The translations under genes were made by a program, and so were the position numbers. Source: an uncultured Caldilinea sp. (GTDB lineage Bacteria; Chloroflexota; Anaerolineae; Caldilineales; Caldilineaceae). Taken from it: a DNA stretch of 64,000 bases. This document shows, in pieces, positions 21,761-31,200 of the stretch. The notes beneath the pieces were generated by a model. It was not told the DNA's origin. It saw nothing but the letters and a program-made list of their open reading frames with translations, and made no database searches. The stretch is from contig NZ_CAKZMJ010000081.1 in the NCBI RefSeq assembly GCF_937128415.1, positions 55,313 to 119,312 on the forward strand, read 5' to 3'. Each line of letters begins with the position of its first letter. The first letter of the stretch is position 1.

Positions 21761-21769
21761 TGCTATAAT
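21761..21769 (+). promoter_or_regulatory. Extended -10 promoter of the HtrA-like gene
   Basis: TG-C-TATAAT at 21761-21769 is a perfect extended -10 element, with AT-rich sequence upstream in place of a clear -35. It would give a ~45-base leader. Together with the thi elements it accounts for most of the 661-base gene-free stretch 21162-21822. Confidence 0.75.
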
Positions 21770-21822
21770 GCCCGCAAAGGCGCTTTCTGAGCCGGAAAGC
21801 ATGTTCTTTTCGTCATTCGCCC

Positions 21823-22686
21823 ATGAACGCGACAGACGACAATTCGATCCGCGGCCGGCGAGGTCGTTTTCCCTGGCTTGTCCCTTTCCTCCACTGGGTG
21901 ACGCCGGCGCTGCTGGGCGTTTTTATCACACTTGCGGCGTTGTGGCTGCACAGTCGGCTCTTTCCGCCGCCCGAGCCGCTTTCTTTGCAGGACGTCAATG
22001 AAAGCGTCGTGCAGGCGATGGCCTCCGCAACGCCGCCGCCTGCGTATTCTGCGTATGTGTACGAAGTGATCCGCCCCTCTCTTGTGCTGGTGCAAACGGA
22101 GCGCACCGATGCACGCAACGCAGAGGAGCGCACCGAAGCGGAGCACATCGGAGGCATCGGCAGCGGCATCGTGATCGACCTCAGCGGCAACGTGCTCACC
22201 AGCCTCCACGTCGTGACCAATTCGCTTGCCATCACGCTGACCTTCGCCGATGGCTTTCGCTCGCCTGCAGCGATCCTCGAGGCTCGACCGGAGCTGGACA
22301 TCGCCTTGCTTGCGCCGCTGCTGCCACCCACCTTGATCGCGCCCGCCGTGCTGGGCAACCCGCGCGCCATGCGCGTGGGCGACGAAGCATACGTCGTCGG
22401 CCATCCCCTAGGCCTCTACGCCTCGATGAGCGCCGGCGTCATCTCCGGCTTCGACCGCACCTTTCGACCTCCAGACGGCGGCCCGCGGCTGGAGGGATTA
22501 ATTCAATTTGACGCGGCGGTGAATCCGGGCAATTCGGGTGGACCGTTGTTGAACCGCAACGGCCATGTGATCGGCGTCGTCACCGGCCTGGCCAATCCTA
22601 CGGACCAGAATGTCTTCATCGGCATCGGATTTGCCGTGCCGATTACGCTGGCGGCGGGCGGCGGTGGAGAAATTCCTCCCTATTAG
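21823..22686 (+). CDS. Membrane-anchored trypsin-like serine protease (HtrA/DegP type, no PDZ domain)
   Basis: A 287-residue protein with one transmembrane anchor (about residues 18-43) and an extracytoplasmic chymotrypsin-fold protease domain. The catalytic triad is complete: H129 in L-T-S-L-H-V-V, D159 in E-L-D-I-A-L-L, and S238 in N-P-G-N-S-G-G-P. HtrA proteases degrade damaged envelope proteins. Typical family members carry one or two PDZ domains after the protease; here the protein stops just after the domain, with a Gly-rich end. The Shine-Dalgarno site is poor. It lies 42 bases before moxR, so it may belong to that operon. Confidence 0.92.
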   Translation: MNATDDNSIRGRRGRFPWLVPFLHWVTPALLGVFITLAALWLHSRLFPPPEPLSLQDVNESVVQAMASATPPPAYSAYVYEVIRPSLVLVQTERTDARNAEERTEAEHIGGIGSGIVIDLSGNVLTSLHVVTNSLAITLTFADGFRSPAAILEARPELDIALLAPLLPPTLIAPAVLGNPRAMRVGDEAYVVGHPLGLYASMSAGVISGFDRTFRPPDGGPRLEGLIQFDAAVNPGNSGGPLLNRNGHVIGVVTGLANPTDQNVFIGIGFAVPITLAAGGGGEIPPY

Positions 22687-22728
22687 CTTCGTCGCACAGG
22701 CGCAGCCATTCTATGAAGGAGAATCGCA

Positions 22729-23760
22729 ATGTCCTCTTCACCTCCCACCGACGGTAAAAAGAATCTTCTCATCGAGCAGTTGCTCTACGAAGTGAAGAAA
22801 ATCATCGTCGGCCAGGATCATCTGCTGGAGCGATTGATCGTAGCGTTGCTGGCGCGTGGTCACATCCTGGTGGAAGGCGTGCCGGGCCTGGCCAAGACGA
22901 TGGCGATCAAGACGCTGGCCCAGGCGATCGGCGGAGAGTTTAAACGCATCCAGTTCACGCCTGACCTGGTGCCTGCAGACCTGGTCGGCACGCGCATCTA
23001 CAATCAGAAGACCGGGGATTTTCAGACTTCGTTAGGGCCGGTCTTCGCGAATTTGCTCCTGGCCGACGAGATCAACCGGGCGCCGGCCAAAGTGCAGAGC
23101 GCGCTTCTGGAAGTGATGCAGGAGCGACAGGTCACCATCGGCCGCGAGACCTATCCGGCGCCGCAGCCTTTTTTGGTGTTGGCCACCCAGAACCCCATCG
23201 AAATCGAGGGCACCTATCCCTTGCCGGAGGCGCAGGTGGATCGCTTCATGCTTAAGGTGTTGGTGGGCTATCCCTCGTTCACCGAGGAGTTCGTCATTGT
23301 AGAGCGCATGACCGCTGCGCTTCCGCAGGTGCAGCGCGTGCTGACGACCGATCAATTGATGGCGCTTCAGCGCGAGGTCGACGAGGTGTACGTCGATCCG
23401 GCGCTCATCGAATATGCGGTGCAGATCGTCAACGCCACCCGCTTCCCGCAACAGGTGGGACTGAAGGACCTGGCCCGCTACATCACCTTTGGCGCCAGCC
23501 CTCGCGCCTCGATCAACCTGATTTTGACGGCGCGGGCGCTGGCCTACATGCGCGGGCGAGCCTACGCCCTGCCACAGGACGTGTTGGATATGGCCCACGA
23601 TGTGATCCGCCATCGTCTCGTGCTCTCTTACGAGGCGCTCTCCGACAACGTGAGCGCAGACGACCTGTTAAATCAGATTTTGGCCCGCATTCCTCAGCCG
23701 GAGGCTGCCACCTATGAACCCAGGACGTATGAGCCGGCCAGACGTCGAGGCGGACCGTAG
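22729..23760 (+). CDS. MoxR-family AAA+ ATPase
   Basis: A 343-residue AAA+ chaperone-like ATPase. Walker A is G-V-P-G-L-A-K-T (residues 50-57), Walker B is L-L-L-A-D-E-I-N-R-A near 109, sensor 1 is A-T-Q-N-P-I-E near 148, and P-L-P-E-A-Q-V-D-R-F follows. MoxR proteins act with VWA-domain partners in metal insertion or protein maturation, and three such genes follow (DUF58, VWA, VWA). AAGGAG lies eight bases before the ATG. Its 3' end overlaps the DUF58 gene by 47 bases. Confidence 0.95.
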   Translation: MSSSPPTDGKKNLLIEQLLYEVKKIIVGQDHLLERLIVALLARGHILVEGVPGLAKTMAIKTLAQAIGGEFKRIQFTPDLVPADLVGTRIYNQKTGDFQTSLGPVFANLLLADEINRAPAKVQSALLEVMQERQVTIGRETYPAPQPFLVLATQNPIEIEGTYPLPEAQVDRFMLKVLVGYPSFTEEFVIVERMTAALPQVQRVLTTDQLMALQREVDEVYVDPALIEYAVQIVNATRFPQQVGLKDLARYITFGASPRASINLILTARALAYMRGRAYALPQDVLDMAHDVIRHRLVLSYEALSDNVSADDLLNQILARIPQPEAATYEPRTYEPARRRGGP

Positions 23761-24673
23761 CCTTGCAGCGGAGGAAGCGCGCGGCGTCGGCGCGCCGGAG
23801 CAACTTCTCTATCGTCTGGAGTGGCATGTCATTCGCCGCCTGGACGGCCTTTTGCAAGGCGACTACCGCACGCTTTTTTACGGCTATGGCGTGGACCTGG
23901 CCGATCTGCGCGAGTACCAGCCAGGGGATGACATTCGTTACATCGATTGGAACGTCACCGCGCGCATGGATGCGCCCTATGTGCGTCAGTATCACGAAGA
24001 CCGGGAGCTGACGGCCTGGTTTCTGTTGGACTTAAGCCCCTCGATGGATTTCGGGCTATGGAGTCGGCAGAAGCGCAACGCCTTGATCGATTTCGTCGCC
24101 ACCGTCGCCCGCCTGCTGACCCGCCACGGCAATCGAGTTGGCGCGATTCTATACGGCGATCGCGTGCAGCAGCGCATTCCCGCCGGCGGCGGCCGTCTGC
24201 AAGTGCTGCGGCTGATCAACGAGCTACTGAAACAGCCCAGGTTGCCCGCCGCGCCTTTCACCGACCTTTCTGTGTTGCTGACCAATGCGCTCACCGTCAT
24301 CAAGCAGCGCTCGTTGCTCTTCGTCGTTTCGGACTTTATCAGCGCGGCAGGATGGGAGCGTCCGCTCAAGCTGCTGAGCCGCCGCCATGAAGTGTTGACG
24401 ATCCGCCTTTGGGACCCGTGCGAGCGGGAGCTGCCGGACATCGGTCTGATCGTTTTGCAGGACGCAGAGACAGGGGAGCAGGTGACGGTGGACACAAGCG
24501 ACCGGCGGTTTCGGGAAGCCTATCAGGCGCTCGCCCGTCAGCGCGAGGTGGAGCTGGCCGAGCTCTTCCGCCGCGCGGACGTCGAGCCGCTTGCGCTTTC
24601 CACGCAGGAGGATTTGGTGCAGGCGATCGTGCGTTTTGCGGCGCTGCGCAAGCAGAGACGGCGCCACCGTTGA
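23714..24673 (+). CDS. DUF58 domain protein (MoxR operon)
   Basis: A 319-residue soluble protein with the DUF58 signature D-L-x-x-L-R-E-Y-Q-P-G-D-D-I-R-Y-I-D-W near residues 58-75, followed by a VWA-like fold (L-L-D-L-S-P-S-M-D-F near 107, a modified MIDAS). DUF58 proteins nearly always sit beside moxR and are thought to be clients or adaptors of the ATPase. It starts inside moxR with GGAGG nine bases upstream, indicating coupled translation. Confidence 0.93.
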   Translation: MNPGRMSRPDVEADRSLAAEEARGVGAPEQLLYRLEWHVIRRLDGLLQGDYRTLFYGYGVDLADLREYQPGDDIRYIDWNVTARMDAPYVRQYHEDRELTAWFLLDLSPSMDFGLWSRQKRNALIDFVATVARLLTRHGNRVGAILYGDRVQQRIPAGGGRLQVLRLINELLKQPRLPAAPFTDLSVLLTNALTVIKQRSLLFVVSDFISAAGWERPLKLLSRRHEVLTIRLWDPCERELPDIGLIVLQDAETGEQVTVDTSDRRFREAYQALARQREVELAELFRRADVEPLALSTQEDLVQAIVRFAALRKQRRRHR

Positions 24674-24691
24674 CTTGAAAGAACGATTCTC

Positions 24692-25699
24692 ATGAGTTTT
24701 CTCTGGCCCTACGCCTTGCTGAGTCTGCTGGCGACGCCGTTGCTGGTGTTGGGCTACCTGCGCGCACAACGGCGCCGCGAACAACTGCTGGCCGCGCGCG
24801 GCGCGCTGGGACTGGTGCAGAACGCGGCCGGACAAGCGCCTGGCCGGCGACGGCATCTTCCTTATGCGCTTTTGCTGGTGGGCGTGATCCTGCTCTGCCT
24901 GGCGCTGGCGCGGCCGGAAGCGCAACTGCGTCTTCCCCACATCGAAGGCGTCGTGCTGCTGGCCTTCGATGTGTCGGGCAGCATGGCCGCAGAAGACCTC
25001 AAGCCCAATCGCATGGAGGCGGCGCGTATGGCCGCCATGGAGTTCGTCGGGCGGCAGCCGCCCGGCGTGCAGGTGGGCGTGGTGGCGTTCAGCGAAAGCG
25101 GCTTCACCGTGCAGCCGCCGACCACCGACCGCGCGGCGGTGTTGGCCACGTTGCAGCGCCTCCAGCCGGAACGCGGCACTTCGCTGGCCTCCGGCATTCT
25201 CACTGCGCTCAACACAATCTTCGCCACGCCGGAACCCAGCGGCGCCGTCTACAGCAATCTCACGCCGACGCCCACTCCGACGCCGACGCCTGCGCCGCCG
25301 GGCAGCTATGCATCCGCCGCCATCGTGCTGCTCAGCGACGGCGAAAATACGGCCCCACCCGATCCTCTGGAGGCGGCGCAGATTGCGGCCGATCGAGGCG
25401 TGCGCATTTACACCGTCGGCGTCGGCAGCCCCGCGGGCGTCAACATCGTGATCGACGGTCTCACCTATCATACGCGGCTCGACGAGGCCATGCTCCAGAC
25501 GATTGCGGAAATGACGGCGGGCGCGTACTACAACGCCCAGACCGAGGAGGAATTAAGCGCTATCTACGAAGCGCTCGAGCTGGAGCTTGTCGTCAAGCCG
25601 CAGCGCACTGAAATCACGGCGCTGTTCGCCGGCGTCGCCATGCTGTTCATTTTGAGCGGAGGTTTCCTGTCGATGTTATGGTTTGGACGGGCGCTATAA
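24692..25699 (+). CDS. BatA-like membrane protein with VWA domain
   Basis: A 335-residue protein with transmembrane segments at the start (about 5-22 and 57-74) and end (~310-328), and a VWA domain between them. The metal-ion-dependent adhesion site is intact (F-D-V-S-G-S-M near 92; the Thr/Asp residues follow in G-T-S-L-A-S-G and L-L-S-D-G-E-N). An insertion of TPTPTPTPTP type interrupts the domain near residue 195. Such proteins work with MoxR and DUF58 partners at the membrane. It begins 18 bases after the DUF58 gene. Confidence 0.92.
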   Translation: MSFLWPYALLSLLATPLLVLGYLRAQRRREQLLAARGALGLVQNAAGQAPGRRRHLPYALLLVGVILLCLALARPEAQLRLPHIEGVVLLAFDVSGSMAAEDLKPNRMEAARMAAMEFVGRQPPGVQVGVVAFSESGFTVQPPTTDRAAVLATLQRLQPERGTSLASGILTALNTIFATPEPSGAVYSNLTPTPTPTPTPAPPGSYASAAIVLLSDGENTAPPDPLEAAQIAADRGVRIYTVGVGSPAGVNIVIDGLTYHTRLDEAMLQTIAEMTAGAYYNAQTEEELSAIYEALELELVVKPQRTEITALFAGVAMLFILSGGFLSMLWFGRAL

Positions 25700-25745
25700 A
25701 TTGAGGTGACGTTACGCGCGCCCCGGAGGAAGAGGGAGGTGAAAG

Positions 25746-26792
25746 ATGACGGTGCTCTGGCCGGGGTTTCTGGCGCTGTTGGCGCTGATTCCGCTGGCGA
25801 TCTATGGATATTGGTGGATGTTGCGACGCAGACGACGCTTCACGGTGCGCTTTTCCAGCCTGTCGCTGTTAAAGCCGGCCTTGCCGAAACAGTCGCGCTG
25901 GCGGCGTCATCTTCCCTTCGCTTTGCTGTTGACCGCTGTCGCCTGTCTGGTCCTCGCCATGAGCCGTCCGGTGGCCGTCGTCGCCATGCCCACCAATCAG
26001 ACGACCATCCTTCTGGCCATCGACGTCTCGCGCAGCATGTGCTCCACCGATATTCCCCCGAATCGATTTCAGGCCGCCAAAAGTGCAGCCATCGAATTCA
26101 TCGAAAGCCAGCCGCCGGGCGCGCAGATCGGGGTGGTGGCTTTCGCCGGCTTTGCGGAGATGGTGCATCCTCCGACCGCCGACAAGCGGGTGTTGCGCGA
26201 CGTCATCCAGAGTTTACTGACCGGACGCCGCACGGCGGTGGGCAGCGCAATCCTGGAATCGCTCGACGCCATCGCCGAGGTGGACCCAAACGTTGCGCCT
26301 TCTCAGCGCCGCAGCAGCGATCCGGCGCCCACGCCCGTCGCGCCCGGCGCCTATGCACCCAGCATCATCGTGCTGCTCACCGACGGCGCCAGCAACGCCG
26401 GGCCGCCGCCGCTGGAGGCTGCACAACAGGCGGTGGAACGCGGCGTGCGCGTCTACACCATCGGCTTCGGCACTGCGCAGGGCGGACGGATGGATTGCGG
26501 CCCCTTCGACGGCTATGAACCGTTCTTTGGCGGCGGGATGGGCTTTGGCGGCGGAGGCGGCGGCTTCCGTCGTGGCATCGACGAAGAGACGCTCATCGCC
26601 ATCGCCGAGATGACCGGCGGTGAATACTATTCGGCGGAGAGCGCCGCCGAGTTGCACAACGCCTTCTTCGATCTGCCCACCCACCTGATCACCCGCTATG
26701 AAACGACCGAGATCAGCGCCTTCTTCGCCGGCGCAGGCGCCCTTCTGAGCATCCTGGCGGCGGCGTTGTCGCTACGCTGGAATCCGGTGTGA
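25746..26792 (+). CDS. Second BatA-like VWA membrane protein
   Basis: A 348-residue paralogue of the preceding gene with the same layout: two N-terminal membrane helices, a VWA domain with intact MIDAS (A-I-D-V-S-R-S-M, L-L-T-D-G-A-S) and a C-terminal helix. A distinctive feature is a Gly/Phe-rich insertion around residues 250-278 (F-F-G-G-G-M-G-F-G-G-G-G-G-G-F) containing a Cys, placed before the last VWA helix. GGGAGGTGAAAG precedes the ATG. It is the last gene of the MoxR operon and converges with the GatZ-like gene. Confidence 0.92.
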   Translation: MTVLWPGFLALLALIPLAIYGYWWMLRRRRRFTVRFSSLSLLKPALPKQSRWRRHLPFALLLTAVACLVLAMSRPVAVVAMPTNQTTILLAIDVSRSMCSTDIPPNRFQAAKSAAIEFIESQPPGAQIGVVAFAGFAEMVHPPTADKRVLRDVIQSLLTGRRTAVGSAILESLDAIAEVDPNVAPSQRRSSDPAPTPVAPGAYAPSIIVLLTDGASNAGPPPLEAAQQAVERGVRVYTIGFGTAQGGRMDCGPFDGYEPFFGGGMGFGGGGGGFRRGIDEETLIAIAEMTGGEYYSAESAAELHNAFFDLPTHLITRYETTEISAFFAGAGALLSILAAALSLRWNPV

Positions 26793-26805
26793 AGGGCGCT
26801 CAACT

Positions 26806-28035
<1,230 letters not shown>

Positions 28036-28105
28036 AAAGCGTCTTCTCTATTGGGTGTAAATTTAGATATAGATTGATATAGATGCAAGATGAGTGTTTT
28101 TGATA

Positions 28106-30436
28106 TCAACCGTGAAGATGAGTTCGTGCAAAAAGTCGAACTTTCAGAAAGTCCAGCGCAATCAGAGTGGCGGCGATGCTTAGAAGCAAAGCCAGCGCCC
28201 CCCAGAAAGGAATCGACGCCGTGAAGAGGCCGAACGTAGCCAACGCAATGCTGGCCAGAACGACGAGGACGGAAACGGTTATCATTGTAGGGCTGGGACG
28301 CGAGCGCCAAAAATGTTGCTGCTCTCGCAGCAGATAGATGATGCCCTGGCCGATGAAAACAAGCGCAAGAAACGAAACTGTCTGCTGTTGCGCCAGAGAA
28401 AGGCGGAGGAGATGTTGCCCGACGGCATAAAACGCCATCATCAGGAGAAGCAGCGGCAACGCCAATGCCAGAGCAGGCGCCGCCATCGCCGCAACGCGCC
28501 ACCGATTGGGCCGGTCGGAGGCGCGCACGCGATCGGTGGTGATGGCGATGGTGGCGAAATCATTGGCGAACATCAGCAACACCACCAACAGCGGCGTAAT
28601 GACCATGTTTCCGGTCAGAAACAATCCCAGGCTCAAGAAGAGGCCAAGCAGGATGGTTTTGACGATTTTGTTGAGGGTGTAGGTCAACATCCGTTGATAA
28701 ATCTGTCGGCTCACTTCAACAGCGGAGCGAATATTTGCCAGGCCTGGCGTTGTGAGGATGAGGCTGGCGGCCGCTTTGGCGACGTCGGTGGCGTTGGCGA
28801 CGGCGATGCCCACCTGCGCCTGATGCAGTGCAGGCGCGTCGTTGACGCCATCTCCGGTCATGCCGACGATGTGTCCCTGTTTTTGGATCGTCTGGACGAT
28901 GTCGAATTTATGCTCGGGCAGCACTTCGGCGAAGACGTCGCACTCCGACCATGCTTTCGCAGCCGTCGCCAGGGTTTGCGGGGTGCAGGCGCGGTCGCCA
29001 AGCCCGACCTGTCTCGCCACCGCCTGCGCCGTCGGCAATCCATCGCCGGTGATCATGATGACGCGGACGCCCCAGTCCTGCAGCTGTTTGATCAACGCGC
29101 CGGAATCCTGGCGCGGCGGATCCTGCAGCGAAAGCAAGCCGCTCATCTGTAAATTTTGTCCATCTCCATGCGCCACGCCGAGCACGCGATAGCCCTGGGC
29201 CGCCAGCCGATCGAATTCCGCCTCCAGGGAGGAGGGTGGATTTTGGCAGATCGCTGCAACGGCGTGCGGGGCGCCCTTGACGACATGAAGCGTTCCCGCC
29301 TCGAGTTGATAGTACGCTTCTGAGCGTTTCGTTTCAGGATCGAAAGGCAAGAACTGCGTGCGTTTGGTGAAGTCCGGCGACGCCTCTTGCGCCTGGGCGC
29401 GCTGCAAGATCGCAGCATCGATCGGGTCTTCGGTGGCGGGATCGCTTGCCATGGCGGCGAATTTGAGCAGCTCCTCCGGGCTGAGCGAGCCGTAGGGATG
29501 GAGATCGACGACGCTGAGGCGATTTTCGGTGATGGTTCCCGTCTTATCGGTGCAGAGCACATCCATGCCGGCGGCTTCTTCGATGGCGGTCAGGTTGGTG
29601 ACCAGGACGCCTTGTCGGGAGAGCTCCTGGGATCCCAATGCCGTTGCGATGGTGAACGTCGCCGGCAAGGCCACCGGCACGGCGGCCACCAGTAAAATCA
29701 AAGCAAAGGGTAAAGCGTCTACGAGCGGCGTCTGCCGCCACAACGCATAGGCCAGAATAGCCGCCGCCAGGAAGACCGAAAAGATGATCAATGTTCTGGT
29801 GACTGCAAACACCACCTGTTCGAGATTGCTCTGGACATGGGCCTTGCGCACCAGCTCGGCGGTGCGTCCAAAGCGGGTGTGCACGCCGGTGGCGGTGACG
29901 ACGGCGTTGGCTTCTCCATGTTTGACCACTGCCCCCGCATAAGCCGTTGCACCGACGGAAACCTGCACCGGCATCGATTCACCGGTCAGGGCGGATTGAT
30001 CGATGAGGAGATCACCGTCCACAAGCTTCACATCCGCCGGCAACAGGTCGCCCATGCGAATGTGGATCAGATCATCGGGAACCAGCCGCTCCGCCGGCAG
30101 GACGGTCCACTGCCCATCGCGGCGAACGCGCGCCGTCACTTGGAGATTCTGGCGCAGCATGCTCAAGGCGTCGGCGGAGCGCTTTTCTTGAATCGAACTG
30201 ACGATGCTGTTGAAGAGAACGAGCACGGCGATAATGATGGCTTCGGCGATTTTGCCCAGAAAAAGCTGCAAGAGGATGATCACTTCAAGCAACCAGGGGA
30301 TCGGCCCCCAAAAGTGTTTGAGAAAGTTGAGCACCGGATGGGGCTTGGTTTCCGGGATCGCATTGGGGCCATATTGCTTCAACCGTGCGGCGGCGTCCGC
30401 GCTTGTCAGGCCGTCAAGGGTCTGATTCGATTCCAT
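28106..30436 (-). CDS. Plasma-membrane proton-efflux P-type ATPase (P3A)
   Basis: A 776-residue P-type ATPase. Domains in order: cytoplasmic N-terminus, membrane helices M1-M2 (~42-80), actuator domain with L-T-G-E-S-M-P (~145), M3-M4 with V-A-A-V-P-V-A-L-P (~255), phosphorylation site C-T-D-K-T-G-T-I-T (~300), nucleotide domain with K-G-A-P (~385), hinge M-T-G-D-G-V-N-D-A-P (~525), and C-terminal helices M5-M10. The short N- and C-termini and sequence style match the H+-exporting P3A group of plants, fungi, archaea and some bacteria. It likely uses ATP to expel protons. AAAGGG precedes the start. Confidence 0.9.
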   Translation of the reverse strand: MESNQTLDGLTSADAAARLKQYGPNAIPETKPHPVLNFLKHFWGPIPWLLEVIILLQLFLGKIAEAIIIAVLVLFNSIVSSIQEKRSADALSMLRQNLQVTARVRRDGQWTVLPAERLVPDDLIHIRMGDLLPADVKLVDGDLLIDQSALTGESMPVQVSVGATAYAGAVVKHGEANAVVTATGVHTRFGRTAELVRKAHVQSNLEQVVFAVTRTLIIFSVFLAAAILAYALWRQTPLVDALPFALILLVAAVPVALPATFTIATALGSQELSRQGVLVTNLTAIEEAAGMDVLCTDKTGTITENRLSVVDLHPYGSLSPEELLKFAAMASDPATEDPIDAAILQRAQAQEASPDFTKRTQFLPFDPETKRSEAYYQLEAGTLHVVKGAPHAVAAICQNPPSSLEAEFDRLAAQGYRVLGVAHGDGQNLQMSGLLSLQDPPRQDSGALIKQLQDWGVRVIMITGDGLPTAQAVARQVGLGDRACTPQTLATAAKAWSECDVFAEVLPEHKFDIVQTIQKQGHIVGMTGDGVNDAPALHQAQVGIAVANATDVAKAAASLILTTPGLANIRSAVEVSRQIYQRMLTYTLNKIVKTILLGLFLSLGLFLTGNMVITPLLVVLLMFANDFATIAITTDRVRASDRPNRWRVAAMAAPALALALPLLLLMMAFYAVGQHLLRLSLAQQQTVSFLALVFIGQGIIYLLREQQHFWRSRPSPTMITVSVLVVLASIALATFGLFTASIPFWGALALLLSIAATLIALDFLKVRLFARTHLHG

Positions 30437-30501
30437 CTTTTTACCCTTTCTTATTGTTTCGAGATGGTTTCGATATTATCCGATGACAGAAACGACTTCT
30501 C

Positions 30502-31197
30502 CTATCCAATCAAGCGCGCCAGCATGAATGCAACCATGGCGGCCACCCCACCCACCAACACGGTCTGCGCCGCCGACCGAAACGGATGGATGCCGGTGAA
30601 GCGGCCTTTCACATAGCCAAAAACCAACAACGCCAACATCGTGACGCCGACGGAAGCCGGCAAGGCTTCCCGGATGCTCGGAAGCAAAATGTAGGGGGAA
30701 AGCGGGATCAAACCGCCCGCTATGTAAGAGAGCGCAATGGTGAGGGCGCTGCGCGTGGCGCGGCGCGGTTCAGGTTTCTCCAGGCCGAGTTCATAGCGCA
30801 TCATGAAATCGACCCATTTGTCGCGGTCCTGGCTCAACGCATCGACGATTGGCCGAAGTTCAGCTTCGCTTAAGCCGTATTCGCGAAAGATCTGCGCGAC
30901 CTCCTCCTTTTCGGCGTCGGGCGTTTGCACGGTTTCATCCACCTCTCGCTGGCGCTCTTTCTCGTAGTGCTCCTGGTCGGTGCGAGCCGCCAGGTAGCCG
31001 CCCAGCCCCATGGAAATAGCGCCGGCGGCAATCTCCGCCAATCCCGCCGTGACGACGATGTTCGTCGCCGCGCCTGCGCCGGAAATGCCCGCCGCCAGCG
31101 CAAAGGGCACGGTGAGACCGTCCGACATGCCGATGACAATATCGCGTACGGTGGCGGTGGCGTTGAAATGATGTTCGATGTGAAGCGTGGCCGGCAT
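30502..31197 (-). CDS. VIT1/CCC1-family divalent metal transporter
   Basis: A 231-residue membrane protein of the vacuolar iron transporter family. The first helix carries the typical D-I-V-I-G-M-S-D-G-L-T-V-P-F (residues 19-32), followed by A-G-A-I-S-M-G-L-G-G-Y-L and a long cytosolic metal-binding loop with repeated E-x-x-E (Y-E-K-E-R-Q-R-E-V-D-E-T, E-K-E-E-V). Three further helices follow. VIT proteins exchange Fe2+ or Mn2+ for protons. It begins three bases after the MgtA-like gene, so both are one transcription unit, and is followed by the H+-ATPase gene, which could supply the proton gradient. Confidence 0.92.
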   Translation of the reverse strand: MPATLHIEHHFNATATVRDIVIGMSDGLTVPFALAAGISGAGAATNIVVTAGLAEIAAGAISMGLGGYLAARTDQEHYEKERQREVDETVQTPDAEKEEVAQIFREYGLSEAELRPIVDALSQDRDKWVDFMMRYELGLEKPEPRRATRSALTIALSYIAGGLIPLSPYILLPSIREALPASVGVTMLALLVFGYVKGRFTGIHPFRSAAQTVLVGGVAAMVAFMLARLIG

Positions 31198-31200
31198 CTG

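Noticed and set aside
24224..25471. 415-codon minus-strand open frame opposite the DUF58 and first VWA genes
   Set aside because: A GC-rich antisense shadow; it spans two real genes and has no family features.
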